From assembly GCF_003258365.1 (NCBI RefSeq), contig NZ_QHKM01000001.1, positions 1,054,001-1,118,000 on the forward strand: a DNA stretch of 64,000 nucleotides, given 5' to 3'. The notes beneath the pieces are model-generated. The model made no database searches and was not told where the DNA came from. It saw nothing but the letters and a program-made list of their open reading frames with translations. Source of the DNA: Hymenobacter edaphi (GTDB lineage Bacteria; Bacteroidota; Bacteroidia; Cytophagales; Hymenobacteraceae). Both the position numbers and the translations under genes were made by a program. How positions within the stretch are numbered: the first letter of the stretch is position 1; each line of letters starts with the position of its first letter. Below, piece after piece: positions 18,664 through 26,737 of the stretch.

Positions 18664-18666
18664 GTG

Positions 18667-18739
<73 letters not shown>

Positions 18740-19412
18740 GAAACAGTGGTGCAAACCTAATGCATCGGGGGCACACGCACAACCCCGGCGGGGTGATTTC
18801 CTTGGCTTCTCAGCTTCATCCCGGCTTCATGGATTCCAAGGCAGCTTTGGGGCGAAGTTGCCGCATGCGCCGCCTCGCGCGCCGACGCGGCTGCGCATCG
18901 CGCTGACAGACAGGATGCCAGCCGACGGGAGGCTGGCCTGACAAGGTCCCGGCTCCGGCCGTGCGCCATGAGGTTGGAACGCTAGCGCACGGCGGGTCGG
19001 GTACCCAGCGGGGCCGGGCAGCCGGGACGTGGCGAAGGCCGTTGATTACCAATGACGCCCTCGCAAGCCGGGCAGCTCGGCCCCGCGCTCCTGTGGCCGG
19101 CGCGTCTGGCACGGGTTCGATTACGTCTTCTCTGCCCCGGCGCCCGGTTGTCGCATTATTCCTCGCCTGGGCGGCTGGATTATCCGGCCGGTTGCGCACC
19201 GGACGTACCCCGGCGCAAACTTACCGGCGCCGCTACCGCGTGGCTGGCCCAACCAGAAAAGCGCCGTCCGGCCGTACGTTGAGGTGCTCATCAGTTATTC
19301 AGATGCGGCGCGCTAACTCGCCGCCCCGTCACCGGCCGGACACGCTGGTAGAATCCCCGGCCATTATCGGTCTGATGGCCGTACTTGCTCATTGTTGATT
19401 GCTCATTTTCCC
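18740..19412. other. GC-rich intergenic region without a convincing gene
   Basis: About 670 bases between the tRNA and the response regulator. Frames exist on both strands because of high GC, but their translations are low-complexity Arg/Pro/Ala text without a start context or a recognisable motif. I see nothing else supported here. Confidence 0.5.
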
Positions 19413-20108
19413 ATGAACGTTCTCATCATCGAAGACGACAAGGCCCTGGCCCGCGAGCTGGGCCTGTACCTGCACAACGAACGGTTTCACTGCGACTTTG
19501 CCCGCACCGGCCGCGAGGCCTCGGAAAAGCTGTTCGTAAACGAATACGACTTTGTGCTCCTCGACCTGGGCCTGCCCGACCAGGACGGGCTGCAGCTGCT
19601 GGCCGAGGCCCGCCAGGAGCGCAACCAGCAAGCCAGCATCATCATCCTGAGCGCCCGCGGCACGGTGGATGACCGCATCAAGGGCCTGGACCTGGGCGCC
19701 GACGACTACCTGGCCAAGCCCTACTCCCTGCTGGAGCTGGTGTCCCGGATGCAGGCCATCGTGCGGCGCAAGCACGGCGTGACCCAGGACACGCTCTCGT
19801 TCGGGCCGTTCGTGCTCAACGTGAGCGACCGGACGCTGCGCCACGGCGAACAGGAAGTGCCCCTGACCAAAAAGGAGTTTGACCTGCTGCATTACCTGCT
19901 GCTGCACCGCCACAAGGTGCTCACCCGCCTGCAGCTCAGCGAGCATATCTGGGGCAGCCTGATCAGCGACAGCGACGACCGGGACTCCAATTTCATCGAC
20001 GTGCACGTGAAAAACATCCGCAAGAAGCTGACGCCCTACGACCCGGGCGACTGGATCGAGACGGTGCGCGGGGTGGGCTACCGCATCAAAACCACGGCGG
20101 ACGCGTGA
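19413..20108 (+). CDS. OmpR/PhoB-family response regulator
   Basis: A 231-residue two-component regulator. The receiver domain has the acidic pair Asp8/Asp9 (IIEDDKA), the phosphorylation site Asp51 (LLDLGLPD) and Lys102 (LAKPYSL). The C-terminal winged helix starts near residue 130, with the transactivation loop motif VPLTKKEFDLL and recognition region SNFIDVHVKNIRKKL, ending VRGVGYRI. ATG 19413 is chosen over a TTG 21 bases upstream because NVLIIEDD is the normal receiver start. Its stop overlaps the start of the kinase gene by four bases, so the two are translationally coupled. Confidence 0.95.
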   Translation: MNVLIIEDDKALARELGLYLHNERFHCDFARTGREASEKLFVNEYDFVLLDLGLPDQDGLQLLAEARQERNQQASIIILSARGTVDDRIKGLDLGADDYLAKPYSLLELVSRMQAIVRRKHGVTQDTLSFGPFVLNVSDRTLRHGEQEVPLTKKEFDLLHYLLLHRHKVLTRLQLSEHIWGSLISDSDDRDSNFIDVHVKNIRKKLTPYDPGDWIETVRGVGYRIKTTADA

Positions 20109-21448
20109 GGCTGCGCCAGAAGCTGGTGCTGCTCACCACCCTCTCGAAGGGCCTGATGGCCGGGGTGCTGCTGCTGGCCCTGCCCTGGGCTATCGAGGTG
20201 TTTGCCCTGCGCCACACCGAAGCGCGCCTGCGCAGCGAGCTGGTGAAAGTGCGCCGGCGCATCGAGCGGGTGGGCGTCACGTCGTTTCTGCGGGGCCAGG
20301 AAAACGACCAGCGCCTGCACTACGACCTGCTGGAAGACGAATTCATCGAGCTGCGGCGGGGCCGGCCCGGCCACCGGCAGCCCGACACCATTGCCACCCT
20401 GCCGCGCCGGCAGCAGGGCGCGCTGGTGGATTTTCGGGTGCTGCGGGCCAGCTTCGAGCACGACGGACGGCCCTACACCCTGGAAATCGGCAAGAGCATG
20501 GAGTCGGTGGAGGACGTGTACGGGCTGCTGCGCAGCTTCGCGGCCTACGCCCTGGTGTTTGCCGTACTCAGCACCCTGCTCATCGAGCTGGGCGTCATCA
20601 CCTACCTGCTGCGGCCCGTCGACCAGATTGTGCAGCGCCTGCGGGCCGTGCAGGGGCCCACGCCGCCCCCGCTGCCGCCGCTGCAAACCAGCACCTGGGA
20701 CTTCCGCTACCTCGACGACACCATCCAGCAGATGCTGCAGAAGATCCGCCGGGTGTTTGAGCAGGAGCGCGAGTTCATTGCCAACGCCTCGCACGAGTTG
20801 TTGACGCCCATCAGCATTCTGCAGAACCGCTTCGAGAACATGCTGCAGGCCGAAAACCTGCCCGAAGAGGCCGAAACCCAGCTCGTCACCTCCCAGAAGA
20901 CGCTGCAGCGGCTCACGGCCACCCTGCGCACGCTGCTGCTGATTTCGCGCATCGAAAACGCGCAGTTTGCCCGCCCCGACCGCGTCGACCTCCGCGCACT
21001 GCTCGGGGAGGTGGTGGAGGAGCTGGACTACCGCCTGCTCGACCAGCACATCCGCCTGCACCAGCAGCTGGAGGGCGCGCCCACGCTGGCGCCGGCCAAC
21101 CGCACCCTGCTCTTCACCCTGTTCTACAACCTGCTCTCGAACGCCATCAAGTACAACCGGCCCGCGGACGGCCGCATCAGCCTCACCGGCGCCCCCCAGC
21201 CCGACGGCACCTACGTGCTGGTGATTCACAACACCGCCGTCCGGCCCATCCCGGCGGCGCAGCTGCCCCAGCTGTTCGAGCGGTTCCGCCGCTTCGACGA
21301 CGGCCGGGTGGAGGGCTTCGGGCTGGGCCTGGCGGTGGTGCGCTCGGTGGCGCAGTTTCACCTGATCGGCATTGCGGCTGCCTCCGACGAGCACGGCACG
21401 GCCTTCACGCTGCGGCTGCCGCCGGCGCGCCCGGACGCGGCGGAATAA
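20105..21448 (+). CDS. Sensor histidine kinase paired with the OmpR-type regulator
   Basis: A 447-residue inner-membrane kinase. Two membrane helices (about 12-35 and 148-168) flank a periplasmic sensor of about 110 residues, which is unlike any I know. A short linker leads to HisKA with the phospho-acceptor His230 in FIANASHELLTPIS. The HATPase_c domain has the N box NLLSNAIKYN and a G2-like GFGLGLAVV; the G1 box is weak (VIHNTAVRPIP). It starts at GTG 20105 inside the regulator stop. The signal and target genes are unknown; an exporter gene follows. Confidence 0.93.
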   Translation: MRLRQKLVLLTTLSKGLMAGVLLLALPWAIEVFALRHTEARLRSELVKVRRRIERVGVTSFLRGQENDQRLHYDLLEDEFIELRRGRPGHRQPDTIATLPRRQQGALVDFRVLRASFEHDGRPYTLEIGKSMESVEDVYGLLRSFAAYALVFAVLSTLLIELGVITYLLRPVDQIVQRLRAVQGPTPPPLPPLQTSTWDFRYLDDTIQQMLQKIRRVFEQEREFIANASHELLTPISILQNRFENMLQAENLPEEAETQLVTSQKTLQRLTATLRTLLLISRIENAQFARPDRVDLRALLGEVVEELDYRLLDQHIRLHQQLEGAPTLAPANRTLLFTLFYNLLSNAIKYNRPADGRISLTGAPQPDGTYVLVIHNTAVRPIPAAQLPQLFERFRRFDDGRVEGFGLGLAVVRSVAQFHLIGIAAASDEHGTAFTLRLPPARPDAAE

Positions 21449-21564
21449 AAAAGCGGATTTTTGCCGCGGCCACGGCGCCGGCCCCTGCCGAAACGGGCCG
21501 GCGCGGCCTGTCGTACCCCGCCCCATTCCTGATGTGCAGCCCCTCCCCGGCGGGCGGGGCTGCG

Positions 21565-22416
21565 ATGCCGCTTATGCGTATTCCCCGACTTCAACTCCCG
21601 CCCTTGCCGGCCGTGCTGCTGTCCATCCTCAGCGTGCAGGGCGGCGCGGCCATTGCCAAAGGCTTGTTTCCGGTGCTCGGCCCGGCCGGCACGGCTAGCC
21701 TGCGAATCGGCCTCTCGGCCCTGATTCTGCTGCTGGCCGTGCGCCCCCGCCTCAGCCGGCTGACGGGGCAGCAGTGGCGGGCGGTGGTGCCCTACGGCCT
21801 GGCCCTGGGCAGCATGAATTTCTTGTTTTACTGCGCCCTGGCCCGCATTCCGCTGGGCTTGGCCGTCACGCTGGAGTTTGTGGGGCCGCTGAGCCTGGCG
21901 CTGCTGGGCTCCCGCCGCTGGCTCGATGCGCTGTGGGCGGTGCTGGCCGCCGCTGGCATTGCGCTCATTGCGCCCTGGCAGGGCCGCGGCCTCGACGTGC
22001 CGGGCATAGGCTTCGCGCTGGCGGCGGGCGCCTGCTGGGCCGTGTACATCGTGCTGGGCCGGCGCACGGCGGCGGCGCTGCCGGGCGCGCAAGCCGTGGC
22101 CATCGGAATGCTGTTTGCCGCCCTGCCGGTGGTGCCCTTCGGCCTGGGCAGCGGCCAGCTGCTGGCCCTGACGCCCTGGCTACTGCTGCTGGGCGGTCTG
22201 CTGGCGTTGTTTTCCAGCGTGCTGCCGTTTTCGCTGGAAATGCAGGCGCTCAAGACCATGCCCACCCGCACCTTCAGCATCCTGATGAGCCTGGAGCCGG
22301 TGGCCGCCGCCCTCTCGGGCTGGCTGCTGCTGCACGAGCAGCTAACCCCCGCCCAATGGCTGGCCGTGGCCTGCATCGTGGTGGCCAGCGCCGGCGCCAC
22401 CCTGGCGGGGCGGTGA
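21565..22416 (+). CDS. RhtA-like EamA-family exporter
   Basis: A drug/metabolite-transporter family membrane protein of 283 residues with ten predicted helices in two EamA repeats. Blocks such as LEFVGPLSLAL, YIVLGRRTA, LPFSLEMQALKTMPTRTFSILMSLEPV and HEQLTPAQWLA match the RhtA group, which exports threonine and homoserine in enterobacteria. Substrate here is inferred only. I prefer ATG 21565 to one 33 bases upstream because the extra residues are not hydrophobic or conserved in type. The stop codon lies within a run of 9-bp repeats. Confidence 0.82.
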   Translation: MPLMRIPRLQLPPLPAVLLSILSVQGGAAIAKGLFPVLGPAGTASLRIGLSALILLLAVRPRLSRLTGQQWRAVVPYGLALGSMNFLFYCALARIPLGLAVTLEFVGPLSLALLGSRRWLDALWAVLAAAGIALIAPWQGRGLDVPGIGFALAAGACWAVYIVLGRRTAAALPGAQAVAIGMLFAALPVVPFGLGSGQLLALTPWLLLLGGLLALFSSVLPFSLEMQALKTMPTRTFSILMSLEPVAAALSGWLLLHEQLTPAQWLAVACIVVASAGATLAGR

Positions 22417-22514
22417 GGTGGTGAGGTGGTGAGGTGGTGAGGTGGTGAGATGGTGAGATGGTGAGGTGGTGAGGTGGTGAGATGGTGAGATGGTGAGGTG
22501 GTGAGGTGGTGAGT
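22414..22514 (+). repeat. Tandem 9-bp repeat, GGTGGTGAG / GATGGTGAG units
   Basis: About eleven nearly identical nine-base units (GTGAGGTG or GTGAGATG phases) start in the stop codon of the exporter gene. Two 19-base stretches, 22445-22463 and 22477-22495, are exact complements of 22580-22598, which overlaps the stop of the kinase gene, so the spacer can fold into a long hairpin. Confidence 0.9.
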
Positions 22515-22597
22515 TTGATGTTCAGACGGCGCGGTACTGCGCATCTCGTGCAATCAGAACAGAACTACACTCACTATTTCACCATCTCACCATCTCA

Positions 22598-24415
22598 CTA
22601 AACCACCGGCAGGGTGAGGTGGAAGGTGCTGCCGCAGCCGGGGAAGCTTTCCACCCAGAGGCGGCCGCCCTGGGCGGCCATGAACTCGCGGCTGATGCTC
22701 AGGCCCAGGCCGGTGCTGCCGCGGCGCACTTCGCCTTCGGGGCTCTGGTGGAAGCGCTGAAAGATTCGCTCGTGGTGCTCGGGCGCAATGCCGGGGCCAC
22801 AGTCTTCCACGCTGAGCTGCACGCGGCCGTCGGCGCTCAGCGCGCCGCGGATGGTCAGCTGGGCTTCGCTGGGCGAGTAGCGGATGGCGTTGGAGAGCAG
22901 GTTGATGAGCACCCAGGTGGTTTTTTCTTCGTCGGCGCGCACGGGGGGCAGGTCCGGGGGCAACTCCAGCCGCAACGGCAGGCGCTTGTCGTCGAGCTGG
23001 GGGCGCACGGTGTCGACGGCGCGCTGCACCACGGCGGCCAGGCTGCTGGGGCGCAGGCTGAGCTGGATGCCGGCGCCGGCGTCGAGGCGGGCCACGGTGA
23101 GCAGCTCGCCCACCATGCGCTGCAGGCGCTGGGTTTCCTGCCCGATGCCCTGGGCCAGGCGCTGCCGCTCCTCGGCGTCGGTGCGCTCGTGCTGCAGCAG
23201 CTTCAGGCTAAGGCCGATGCTGGCCAGCGGGGTTTTCAGCTCGTGCGAGACGGTGGCCAGGAAGTTGGATTTGAGCTGGTCGAGCTTCTTGAACTCCGAC
23301 ACGTTGCGCAGGGCCAGCAGCTGCCCGGCCGGGCGCACGTGCTGCCCGCTCTCGTCGAAGGTGCGCAGCTCGTGGGCGCTGAGGCGGTAGTACTGGTCGT
23401 AGCCGCTGATGCGCACGGTGATGAGCGGGGCGGCTTCGCCATCGGCCGCAGCGGCCGGCGGGGCCTCGGCTTCGGCGTCATCAGACTCCGGGCGGCCGGC
23501 GTGGGCGGCGGCTACGGGGCGGAGCATCCGGGCCAGCAGCTCCTGCGCCGGGGCCAGCTCGGTGGCGCGGCGGCCCACCAGCTCGGTATCGGCGCGGCCG
23601 AGCAGGCGGCAGATGGCGGGATTGGCCAGCAGGATGACGCCACGCTCATCGAGCAGCAGCAGGCCCTCGTCGAGGCTGCTCACCACGCCTTCGAGGCGGG
23701 TGCGCTCGGTCATGATTTCGGTGAGGGCGGTGCGGCGGAACTTCTGCAGCTCCAGCAGCAGGCGGTTGAAGGCCCGGCCGGCGCGACCCAGCTCGTTGTA
23801 CTCCCCGGCCGGGATGGTCGACTCGAAGTTGTTTTTGCTGGCGTGCTCCAGGGCCCGCGTCAGCTCCTCGATGGGCACGGCGGCGGCCTCGGCGGTGGCA
23901 ATAATCAGCCCCAGGGTGATGACCACGGCCAGCGCTGCCAGCGCCAGCATGATGCGAAACGACTCGGCGGCGCGGCGGTCGGCCACCAGGCTTTTGCGCT
24001 CCAGGGCCTCCACGTTCAGATCGACTAAACGGTGGGCGAGGCCGCGCAGGTAGCTGCGGTAGGGCGCCAGCGCGGCGGGCACTGCGCCATTCTGCACGCG
24101 CTGCTGGTAGGCCGCCGCGGCCTGGGCCAGGCTGTCGATGACGGCCTGCTCGCCGGGCTCGGTGACGTTGGCACCCGCGCGGCTGAGGGCCTGGCCCAGC
24201 AGCGGCAGCCCGCCGGGCGCAGCCGGCTGGGTTTCCAACTGGTCGATGGCGCGCAGCAGCACCTGGCCCACCTCCACGGAGTAGAGGTTGGTTTGGCGGA
24301 TGCGGCGGGTGGTGTTGTCGAGGCGTAGCAGGGCCGTGGTGGCGTAGGCGCCCAGCACCAGCAGCAGGGCCAGTACCACGCCGAAACCCAGGCTTATTTT
24401 CGTGCGGATGTTCAT
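22598..24415 (-). CDS. PAS-containing sensor histidine kinase
   Basis: A 605-residue inner-membrane kinase. Helix one spans about 8-28 and helix two about 156-178, enclosing an all-helical periplasmic four-helix sensor. A HAMP-like segment follows (about 178-230), then a PAS domain (about 242-375, LDEGLLLLDERGVILLANPAICRLLGR) and HisKA with His391 in ATVSHELKTPLAS. The ATPase has NLLSNAIRYS, EDCGPGIAPEH and GSTGLGLSIS. It resembles KinE-type cognate kinases of NtrC-class regulators. No regulator adjoins it; the likely partner is the NtrC-type regulator at 31786-33147, with the ABC/coiled-coil genes between. That pairing is inference. Confidence 0.92.
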   Translation of the reverse strand: MNIRTKISLGFGVVLALLLVLGAYATTALLRLDNTTRRIRQTNLYSVEVGQVLLRAIDQLETQPAAPGGLPLLGQALSRAGANVTEPGEQAVIDSLAQAAAAYQQRVQNGAVPAALAPYRSYLRGLAHRLVDLNVEALERKSLVADRRAAESFRIMLALAALAVVITLGLIIATAEAAAVPIEELTRALEHASKNNFESTIPAGEYNELGRAGRAFNRLLLELQKFRRTALTEIMTERTRLEGVVSSLDEGLLLLDERGVILLANPAICRLLGRADTELVGRRATELAPAQELLARMLRPVAAAHAGRPESDDAEAEAPPAAAADGEAAPLITVRISGYDQYYRLSAHELRTFDESGQHVRPAGQLLALRNVSEFKKLDQLKSNFLATVSHELKTPLASIGLSLKLLQHERTDAEERQRLAQGIGQETQRLQRMVGELLTVARLDAGAGIQLSLRPSSLAAVVQRAVDTVRPQLDDKRLPLRLELPPDLPPVRADEEKTTWVLINLLSNAIRYSPSEAQLTIRGALSADGRVQLSVEDCGPGIAPEHHERIFQRFHQSPEGEVRRGSTGLGLSISREFMAAQGGRLWVESFPGCGSTFHLTLPVV

Positions 24416-24564
24416 TGAGGGGCCGCCGGGGCGGGGAATCAGGGGACAAGGTACGGCGGGGCGGTTTTAGCCTGCTGCACGTCAAGAACCAGCCCCTATG
24501 ATTTCTTGAGTACTTTGCCTTATTTCGTCCAGTGACGTAATCTTAAATGTTTTAAGTATTGCCA

Positions 24565-25110
24565 ATGAGTGTACGTGAAGACGACGTCGAGTTTTTTAGA
24601 AAGCTGCGCGCTCAAAATGTTGACAAAATAATTCTTGCTAATGGCGGCATAAGCCTCTACCGCAAAGAAGCAGCTTTGGACTACGACATAAAACTTCTCA
24701 TTGATAAAGACTAGCAAATAATTGAATTTGATGGCAGGTTTATTTCTACTAAAGCAGAGTTGCATTTTGATCTATACCAGCAACTACAGTTCCCACCGTG
24801 GTATGGCCACAACTTCGATGCGCTGAATGACTGTCTACGTGATTGGAAAGTAGCTACCAATGGAACTGTCTTTATTTTTCGGAACCTAAATACATTAGAG
24901 CCTGAGCACACCAATGCATTACTTCACATATTATCAATGCATTCCAGACGCAGATTACCCTATGGACAAAAATTAATCACTTTAATTCAAGGAAAGCTAT
25001 TAGGACTTGCCACCACCAAACCAATTGGAGCTATTAATTTATATGTATGGAGTGGTTTGGAAAGCCCCGGGGGATATGGAAACTTGTTATCAGAGTCTGA
25101 ACGACCTTAG
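24565..25110 (+). pseudogene. Barstar-family (ribonuclease inhibitor-like) gene with in-frame TAG
   Basis: One frame runs from ATG 24565 to the stop at 25108, broken only by TAG at 24712-24714. After the stop the protein reads IIEFDGRFISTKAELH, then LQFPPWYGHNFDALNDCLRDW and FIFRNLNTLEP, the hallmark of barstar, the inhibitor of barnase-type RNases. The 49 residues before the stop (SVREDDVEFFRKLRAQN...) match nothing I know. Either the TAG is a nonsense mutation in a longer protein, or there are two genes and barstar starts at a non-ATG codon (ATA or ATT just after TAG, or TTG 24760, which would lose the first strand). GC is much lower than in the neighbours, suggesting transfer. No barnase-like toxin is in the window. 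Confidence 0.65.
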
Positions 25111-25121
25111 TTCCCTAGCCC

Positions 25122-25162
25122 CTACGACCGCCGAATCTTCTCCTTCAGATGCTCCACGGAGC
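25122..25162 (-). pseudogene. Displaced copy of the 3' end of the ABC ATPase gene
   Basis: These 41 bases match 25581-25621, the last 13 codons and stop of the ABC ATPase gene, at 38 of 41 positions. The repeat starts exactly at the stop codon. In the ATPase frame the copy reads SVEHLKEKIRRS rather than FVEHLKEEIRRS. It lies about 460 bases from the original in the same orientation, with the small membrane-protein gene between, so it looks like the scar of an insertion or duplication. Confidence 0.8.
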
Positions 25163-25196
25163 AACTCCGCTCTAGCCCTCACTGCTCTTTTACATT

Positions 25197-25517
25197 ATGA
25201 AATTCAAGGACAAATTATTTGCAACACTCCGCCTCCTCCAACTCATTACGAGTATTACGCCGGCCGTGTGGCTATTCATTATTATCTATTATCTACTGGT
25301 TCAAAATCAATTTCTAAAAGCAGGTCTTTTCTTCGGATTCATCACTACTGGCTGGTCAGTGTATATCTGGCTACCAACTACGATTATCCTGCTCGTTCTT
25401 AAAAAAAGGCCTATTATGCATCCAGCGACTTTACTCATTCCGGTGGTTAGTATCGTGACCAGCTTCGTAATAATTAATATTAATCCAGGCTGGGTATTTG
25501 ACGATTGGCTAGGTTGA
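25197..25517 (+). CDS. Small membrane protein of unknown function
   Basis: A 106-residue protein with three or four hydrophobic helices (LLQLITSITPAVWLFIIIYYLL, FLKAGLFFGFITTGWSVYIW, TTIILLVLKK, TLLIPVVSIVTSFVIININ). It has the same low GC as the barstar-like gene and lies between the two copies of the ATPase 3' end. It may be a passenger of the same insertion. I recognise no family. Confidence 0.55.
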   Translation: MKFKDKLFATLRLLQLITSITPAVWLFIIIYYLLVQNQFLKAGLFFGFITTGWSVYIWLPTTIILLVLKKRPIMHPATLLIPVVSIVTSFVIININPGWVFDDWLG

Positions 25518-25529
25518 TATTACTATCTA

Positions 25530-25568
25530 ACGAAGCGGGAGAGATGCTTCGACAAGCTCAGCATGACG
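25530..25568 (+). repeat. Half copy of the GTCATGCTGAGC palindromic element
   Basis: The sequence CGAAGCGGGAGAGATGCTTC and then GACAAGCTCAGCATGACG matches the right half of the full palindromic element at 60441-60530. It sits just downstream of the ATPase gene stop. Confidence 0.75.
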
Positions 25569-25580
25569 TTCTAGGGGATT

Positions 25581-26405
25581 CTACGACCGCCGAATCTCCT
25601 CCTTCAGGTGCTCCACGAAGCGGCCGAATTCCGGCTCGGCTTCCACGTTGGGGTGCCAAGCCAGGCCCAGGGCGGCCAGGTCGTATTGGTGCTGGCGGGA
25701 GATGGTGGCGCCGGGGATGAGCTGGCCGGCCTCGTCCCGTTCGTGGCCCATGAGCCAGAGGGTATCGGAGAGGGCGGTGGTGGTGGCCAGGTCGTGGGAG
25801 ACGATGACGACGGTGTTCAGTTCGTCCATCGTGGTGACTTCGACGATGATTTTCTTTAGCTCGTCGATCATGGCCACGTCAAGGCCGGAGAAGGGCTCGT
25901 CGAGCAGGATCAGGTGCTCGGAGCAGAGCAGCTGCTGGGCAATGGCGGCGCGCTGCCGCTGGCCGCCGGAGAGCTGGGCGGGGAACTTCTTGCGGTGCGG
26001 GGCGAGGCAGAACCGCTCCAGGAAGGCTTCGACTTCCTGCCGGGCGGCCTCGGGCTGATGCTTTTGCTGGGCGGCCAGCAGCAGGTTGTCGGCCAGGCTG
26101 CGGTGGTTGAACAGGGGGTAGCGCTGCTGCACCAGGCCCACGTCGCCGGGGCGCACAGGGTGCTGCTCCTCTCCTACCTGCACGGCGCCGCTGCTCGGCT
26201 GCGTGAGGCCGGCAATGATGCGGCACAGCACCGATTTGCCGATGCCGGAGCGGCCGTAGAAGCCTACGACCTGGCCCTGGCTCATGCCGGGGCGCACCAC
26301 GTTGCGCACCTGGGCGCTGATGTCGCGCAGCACCAGCTCGCCGTGGAAGCTCATGGAGATGTTGTCAAGGGTGAGTACGGGCTCGTGGTGGCTGTATGGT
26401 GACAT
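25581..26405 (-). CDS. ABC transporter ATP-binding protein
   Basis: A 274-residue ABC ATPase. Walker A is GRSGIGKS (51-58), the Q loop is in VGLVQQRYPLF (about 90-99), the signature LSGGQ is at 145-149, Walker B LILLDE at 165-170 and the switch histidine His204 in VSHDLA. It is closest in style to ATPases of the nitrate/sulfonate/taurine uptake group, which fits the permease at 26738 and the NMT1-like binding protein at 27785. The C-terminal 60 residues (SRQHQYDLAALGLAWHP...) form an extra tail. It is the last transport gene of the cluster; a 332-base spacer with a 21-bp repeat separates it from the permease. Confidence 0.93.
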   Translation of the reverse strand: MSPYSHHEPVLTLDNISMSFHGELVLRDISAQVRNVVRPGMSQGQVVGFYGRSGIGKSVLCRIIAGLTQPSSGAVQVGEEQHPVRPGDVGLVQQRYPLFNHRSLADNLLLAAQQKHQPEAARQEVEAFLERFCLAPHRKKFPAQLSGGQRQRAAIAQQLLCSEHLILLDEPFSGLDVAMIDELKKIIVEVTTMDELNTVVIVSHDLATTTALSDTLWLMGHERDEAGQLIPGATISRQHQYDLAALGLAWHPNVEAEPEFGRFVEHLKEEIRRS

Positions 26406-26537
26406 AGTGAGTTGGTGAAATGGTGATTTAGTGCCGTGTGCCAGTCAGTGCACTTGCGCAGAGCAGTTGGTGCCGGGCGGCGAATGATTGTGACGAGGCT
26501 GCACAGCCCCGAATCCAGGCTTAGAGGTCCTGCGTTC
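26406..26537. repeat. GTGA-rich repeat fragment and spacer before the ATPase gene
   Basis: The segment 26407-26438 (GTGAGTTGGTGAAATGGTGA, then TTTAGTGCCGTG) closely matches 30730-30755 and resembles the spacers at 22414 and 40206. The rest of this stretch, up to the 21-bp repeat, shows no gene. Confidence 0.6.
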
Positions 26538-26726
26538 GAACTGCCGACCATCGGGGCCGGGCTGCAACTGCTCGGAACCCGGTTGCAGACGACTGAAACC
26601 GGGCTGCGAGCCATCGGGGCCAGCTTACAAACAACTGTGACCAAGTTGCCAACGCTTAGGACTGGTTTGCACGCGGTTGCGTCCAGCCTGCAAACAATCG
26701 GGTCCGGTATGCAGGATTCCGGCAGA
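26538..26726 (+). repeat. Degenerate 21-bp tandem repeat, nine units
   Basis: Nine consecutive 21-base units (26538, 26559, 26580, 26601, 26622, 26643, 26664, 26685, 26706) share a pattern close to gGpyTGCanaCnnnTcGgncC. In a plus-strand frame open from 26436 to 26747 they encode heptads such as GLQLLGT, RLQTTET, GLRAIGA, SLQTTVT and SLQTIGS. It lies in the spacer between the ABC permease and ATPase genes. Whether it is coding, a binding array or a selfish repeat is unknown. Confidence 0.8.
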
Positions 26727-26737
26727 AAACCGCACGA

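Noticed and set aside
18816-19398. Frames of 127 and 145 codons between tRNA-Thr and the response regulator
   Set aside because: Arg/Pro/Ala low-complexity text, overlapping on both strands, without promoter, motif or plausible start.
22415-22597. CRISPR array suggested by regular repeats
   Set aside because: Units are nine bases long with no spacers, and no cas genes are near. It is a simple tandem repeat.
24520-24765. 81-codon minus-strand frame over the barstar-like gene
   Set aside because: The plus strand shows a clear barstar signature here, so the antisense frame is a shadow.
26538-26726. CRISPR array suggested by the 21-bp period
   Set aside because: Units are contiguous without spacers, diverged and near no cas gene.
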